A stretch of DNA of 64,000 nucleotides from Glaciecola flavus (GTDB lineage: Bacteria > Pseudomonadota > Gammaproteobacteria > Enterobacterales > Alteromonadaceae). Positions 62,335 to 64,000 of this stretch are shown here, in pieces. The DNA is taken from NCBI RefSeq assembly GCF_042646125.1, contig NZ_JBHRSW010000005.1:62001-126000 (forward strand), given 5' to 3'. Numbering within the stretch: the first letter of the stretch is position 1; the number at the start of each line of letters is the position of its first letter. The position numbers and the translations under genes are program-made. The notes below the pieces were generated by a model that ran no database searches, was not told the DNA's origin, and was given only the letters and a program-made list of their open reading frames with translations.

Positions 62335-62365
62335 AGGCAGAGGTTTTCTCTGCCTTATTGTTTTT
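62335..62365 (+). terminator. Rho-independent terminator after cspD
   Basis: AGGCAGAG (62335-62342) pairs with CTCTGCCT (62348-62355) around a 5-base loop, followed by TATTGTTTTT. It overlaps the last codon of the convergent fimV-like gene, so the two genes share these bases. Confidence 0.8.
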
Positions 62366-64000
62366 GGATACTAGCAAGTAGTTCTTTAGCTTCATTTATC
62401 TGCTCATCACTACCATTTTCTATGACTTCGTTCAAGACCTCTGACGCTGCCTCATAGTCTTCCATATCAATATATACCTGCGCCAGATCTAAGTTACCTG
62501 CTTGGTCAACATCCAGCGTTTCAGGCTTGTTAGCAAGGTTGTCATTCTCTTTCAACTTATCTAGAGAACTACCCAAGTCGAGAGCAAGATCATTGTCAGT
62601 TTTAGGATCGGCTACGTCTGACTCTATAATTAAGTCATCGACATCAACAAAGTCTTCAACCGGATCTGTAAAGTCTGGATCTTTTTCATTTTCAGACATC
62701 AAGGCGTGAAGATCTAATCCTGAAGCATCAATTTCTTCCTCAAGCTCAGGTGCAGCTGGTGACTTTTCTTCATTAAATGCACTTGGCGCGTCTTCCTCGT
62801 CTAGGATATCCGCGACATCATCTATCTCAGCTAAAATCGAGTCGAAATCAGATTCAGCAATCGCAGCTAAATCGTCGCTCTCAGAGTTTTCACCATCGTC
62901 CAACGCTTCGCCGTCACTGGAAGCAGTTTCTTCGTCTAACCATTCGTCGAGATCAGGCAAGTCAGCCAAAAAGTCATCGTCGTCGCTCAAGGCTTCATCA
63001 TTCGTTTTCGGCTCGATTTGTTTGTCCGTGTCATCAGCTTGTTCTGCGTCTGTAGGCGCTGATTCTGAGCCTTCATCTGTATTGTCCGACAATGAAGGAA
63101 TATCATCCAACAAATCGTCAATGAAGTCTTGATCGCTCTCTTCAGCATCATTCGCTTCGCCCATTTCTTCCAACAGCGAATCTAATTCATCTTTTACTTC
63201 ATTCTCTTCTGTTAATTCTTCTAACAAATCGTTGGCAAGCGAATCCGTTGAATCAATAGGGAGGGCTTCCGCCTCTAGATCGATTTCTTCACTGTCAACA
63301 TCGCTCACTGACGCGTCAGTTTGCGGGTCTACTGCTTCACTAGATTCGCCTTGTGTACTGACATTACTCTCGCCATCGTCATTGGTGAATTCTTCCAACA
63401 GTTCATCTAGCTCTTGGCTAGCTAATTCATCTTCTGACAATTCTGCAACGAGTTCATCAGACAAGTCATTCGATTCTTCTTGCACTTGATCTGACAACTC
63501 TGCCAGTAATTCATCTGGGTCGACGATTTCATCATCGCCCTCAACATTGGCTGAATCAATTTTGCTTTCAATTTCTGAAGAACCCTCTGCCTCTTTTTGT
63601 ATAGAGTCTGAATCTGCTTCTGAAGTGTCGATAGGGTCATCATCAGATTCAGTATTTTCGTCTAGTGCTTCATCCCTATTTACTGCACTACTAGGTTGAC
63701 TGTTTTGTTCGAGCAGATCATCAATATCAGTGATGGCTTCGGGCTGCTCATCGGCTTCAAGGGGCGTATCATCATCGGCTACGCTTTCTAAATCAGACAA
63801 TATTTCGTCGGTAAGTTGATTTATTTCTTCATCTTTTTGATGGATTTGTTGTTCAATTTGATCAATGGTGTTCTCATCAATTTCACCATCTTCGTTTAAA
63901 CTCACGCCCGTGGGCATTCCATCGTCGTCATCGCCTTGTTCAGTCAGGCCATCAATTTCTAAGGCATTGTCTTCATCGTTGTTTGATGTTTCCTCATTCC
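62355..64000 (-). CDS. fimV: FimV-like protein, C-terminal part (5' end outside window)
   Basis: The frame is open to the last base, so the N-terminal LysM and membrane parts expected of FimV lie outside; the ATG at 63917 is not a reliable start. The visible part is extremely acidic, a long low-complexity run of Asp/Glu/Ser with recurrent LLEELTEE, DELLEE and LDELLAEL-like units. At the end comes the FimV C-terminal helix-turn-helix (TPR-like) domain: GNLDLAQVYIDMEDYEAASE and VLNEVIENG, NEAKELLASIQK. By family, FimV is an inner-membrane/peptidoglycan protein that localises polar organelles and helps activate cAMP signalling or type IV pili. Assignment rests on the C-terminal domain and the acidic region. 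Confidence 0.9.
   Translation of the reverse strand, partial: NEETSNNDEDNALEIDGLTEQGDDDDGMPTGVSLNEDGEIDENTIDQIEQQIHQKDEEINQLTDEILSDLESVADDDTPLEADEQPEAITDIDDLLEQNSQPSSAVNRDEALDENTESDDDPIDTSEADSDSIQKEAEGSSEIESKIDSANVEGDDEIVDPDELLAELSDQVQEESNDLSDELVAELSEDELASQELDELLEEFTNDDGESNVSTQGESSEAVDPQTDASVSDVDSEEIDLEAEALPIDSTDSLANDLLEELTEENEVKDELDSLLEEMGEANDAEESDQDFIDDLLDDIPSLSDNTDEGSESAPTDAEQADDTDKQIEPKTNDEALSDDDDFLADLPDLDEWLDEETASSDGEALDDGENSESDDLAAIAESDFDSILAEIDDVADILDEEDAPSAFNEEKSPAAPELEEEIDASGLDLHALMSENEKDPDFTDPVEDFVDVDDLIIESDVADPKTDNDLALDLGSSLDKLKENDNLANKPETLDVDQAGNLDLAQVYIDMEDYEAASEVLNEVIENGSDEQINEAKELLASIQKQ

Noticed and set aside
1..64000. CRISPR arrays, tRNA or rRNA genes, integrons, prophage
   Set aside because: No regular spaced direct repeats, cloverleaf-like genes with TTCGANNC loops, rRNA signatures, integrase or phage structural genes were recognised while reading the window.

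Overview
The window looks like a chromosome segment of a marine gammaproteobacterium of the order Alteromonadales (Glaciecola/Paraglaciecola/Alteromonas relatives). This is inferred from the AT-rich sequence, the zwf-hexR-pykA, sppA/ydjA and trxB-aat-bpt-infA-clpA-clpS/cspD orders typical of Gammaproteobacteria, the FimV-type protein at the right end, and marine-type accessory genes. No rRNA, tRNA, CRISPR array, complete insertion sequence or prophage was seen. Both edges cut genes: a hybrid histidine kinase on the left and a FimV-like protein on the right.

Left third (1-26 kb), accessory and regulatory. A BvgS/EvgS-like hybrid kinase and a phosphoglycerate-mutase-fold protein come first. They are followed by a LuxR-type response regulator and a membrane hybrid kinase that converge and run into each other; both lack their C-terminal ends, as if one deletion had removed them. 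A same-strand group then encodes a GH2 beta-galactosidase-like lipoprotein, two small unknown membrane proteins and an FG-GAP/ASPIC-UnbV lipoprotein. At 12.7-13.4 kb a 67-residue peptide with a microcin-type double-glycine leader precedes a small multi-pass membrane protein: a possible peptide/self-protection pair. Next are RidA and GFA/CENP-V proteins, a 1446-residue LamG/beta-gamma-crystallin-like protein with a helical hydrophobic C-terminal half, and a benE-gntR unit with a perfect inverted-repeat operator. An ABC ATPase with a permease-M1 peptidase fusion, a thioredoxin-like protein and a PqiA-like protein complete this part.

Middle (26-41 kb). An operon of a zinc-ribbon protein, yeaC, a DUF349 protein and ansA is followed by an AGCS symporter with an unusually large loop, an M14 carboxypeptidase, a 136-bp inverted-repeat element, and the glycogen/maltodextrin operon malQ-glgB-glgX with msrB attached.

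Central carbon block (41-52 kb). gap-yeaD and the Entner-Doudoroff operon zwf-pgl-edd-glk-eda surround hexR-pykA. HexR-like palindromes lie at the gap promoter and in front of zwf, so the block reads as one glucose-catabolic regulon: glucokinase to G6P, Zwf/Pgl/Edd/Eda to pyruvate plus G3P, then Gap and PykA. The malQ-gap gap carries a nested inverted-repeat element whose terminal motif recurs after pykA.

Right end (52-64 kb), conserved housekeeping: ydjA, sppA, sprT, yfbV, trxB, aat, bpt, infA, clpA/clpS, cspD and fimV. Here tRNA-dependent N-degron tagging (Aat, Bpt) lies close to the ClpS adaptor and ClpA unfoldase that act on the same substrates.
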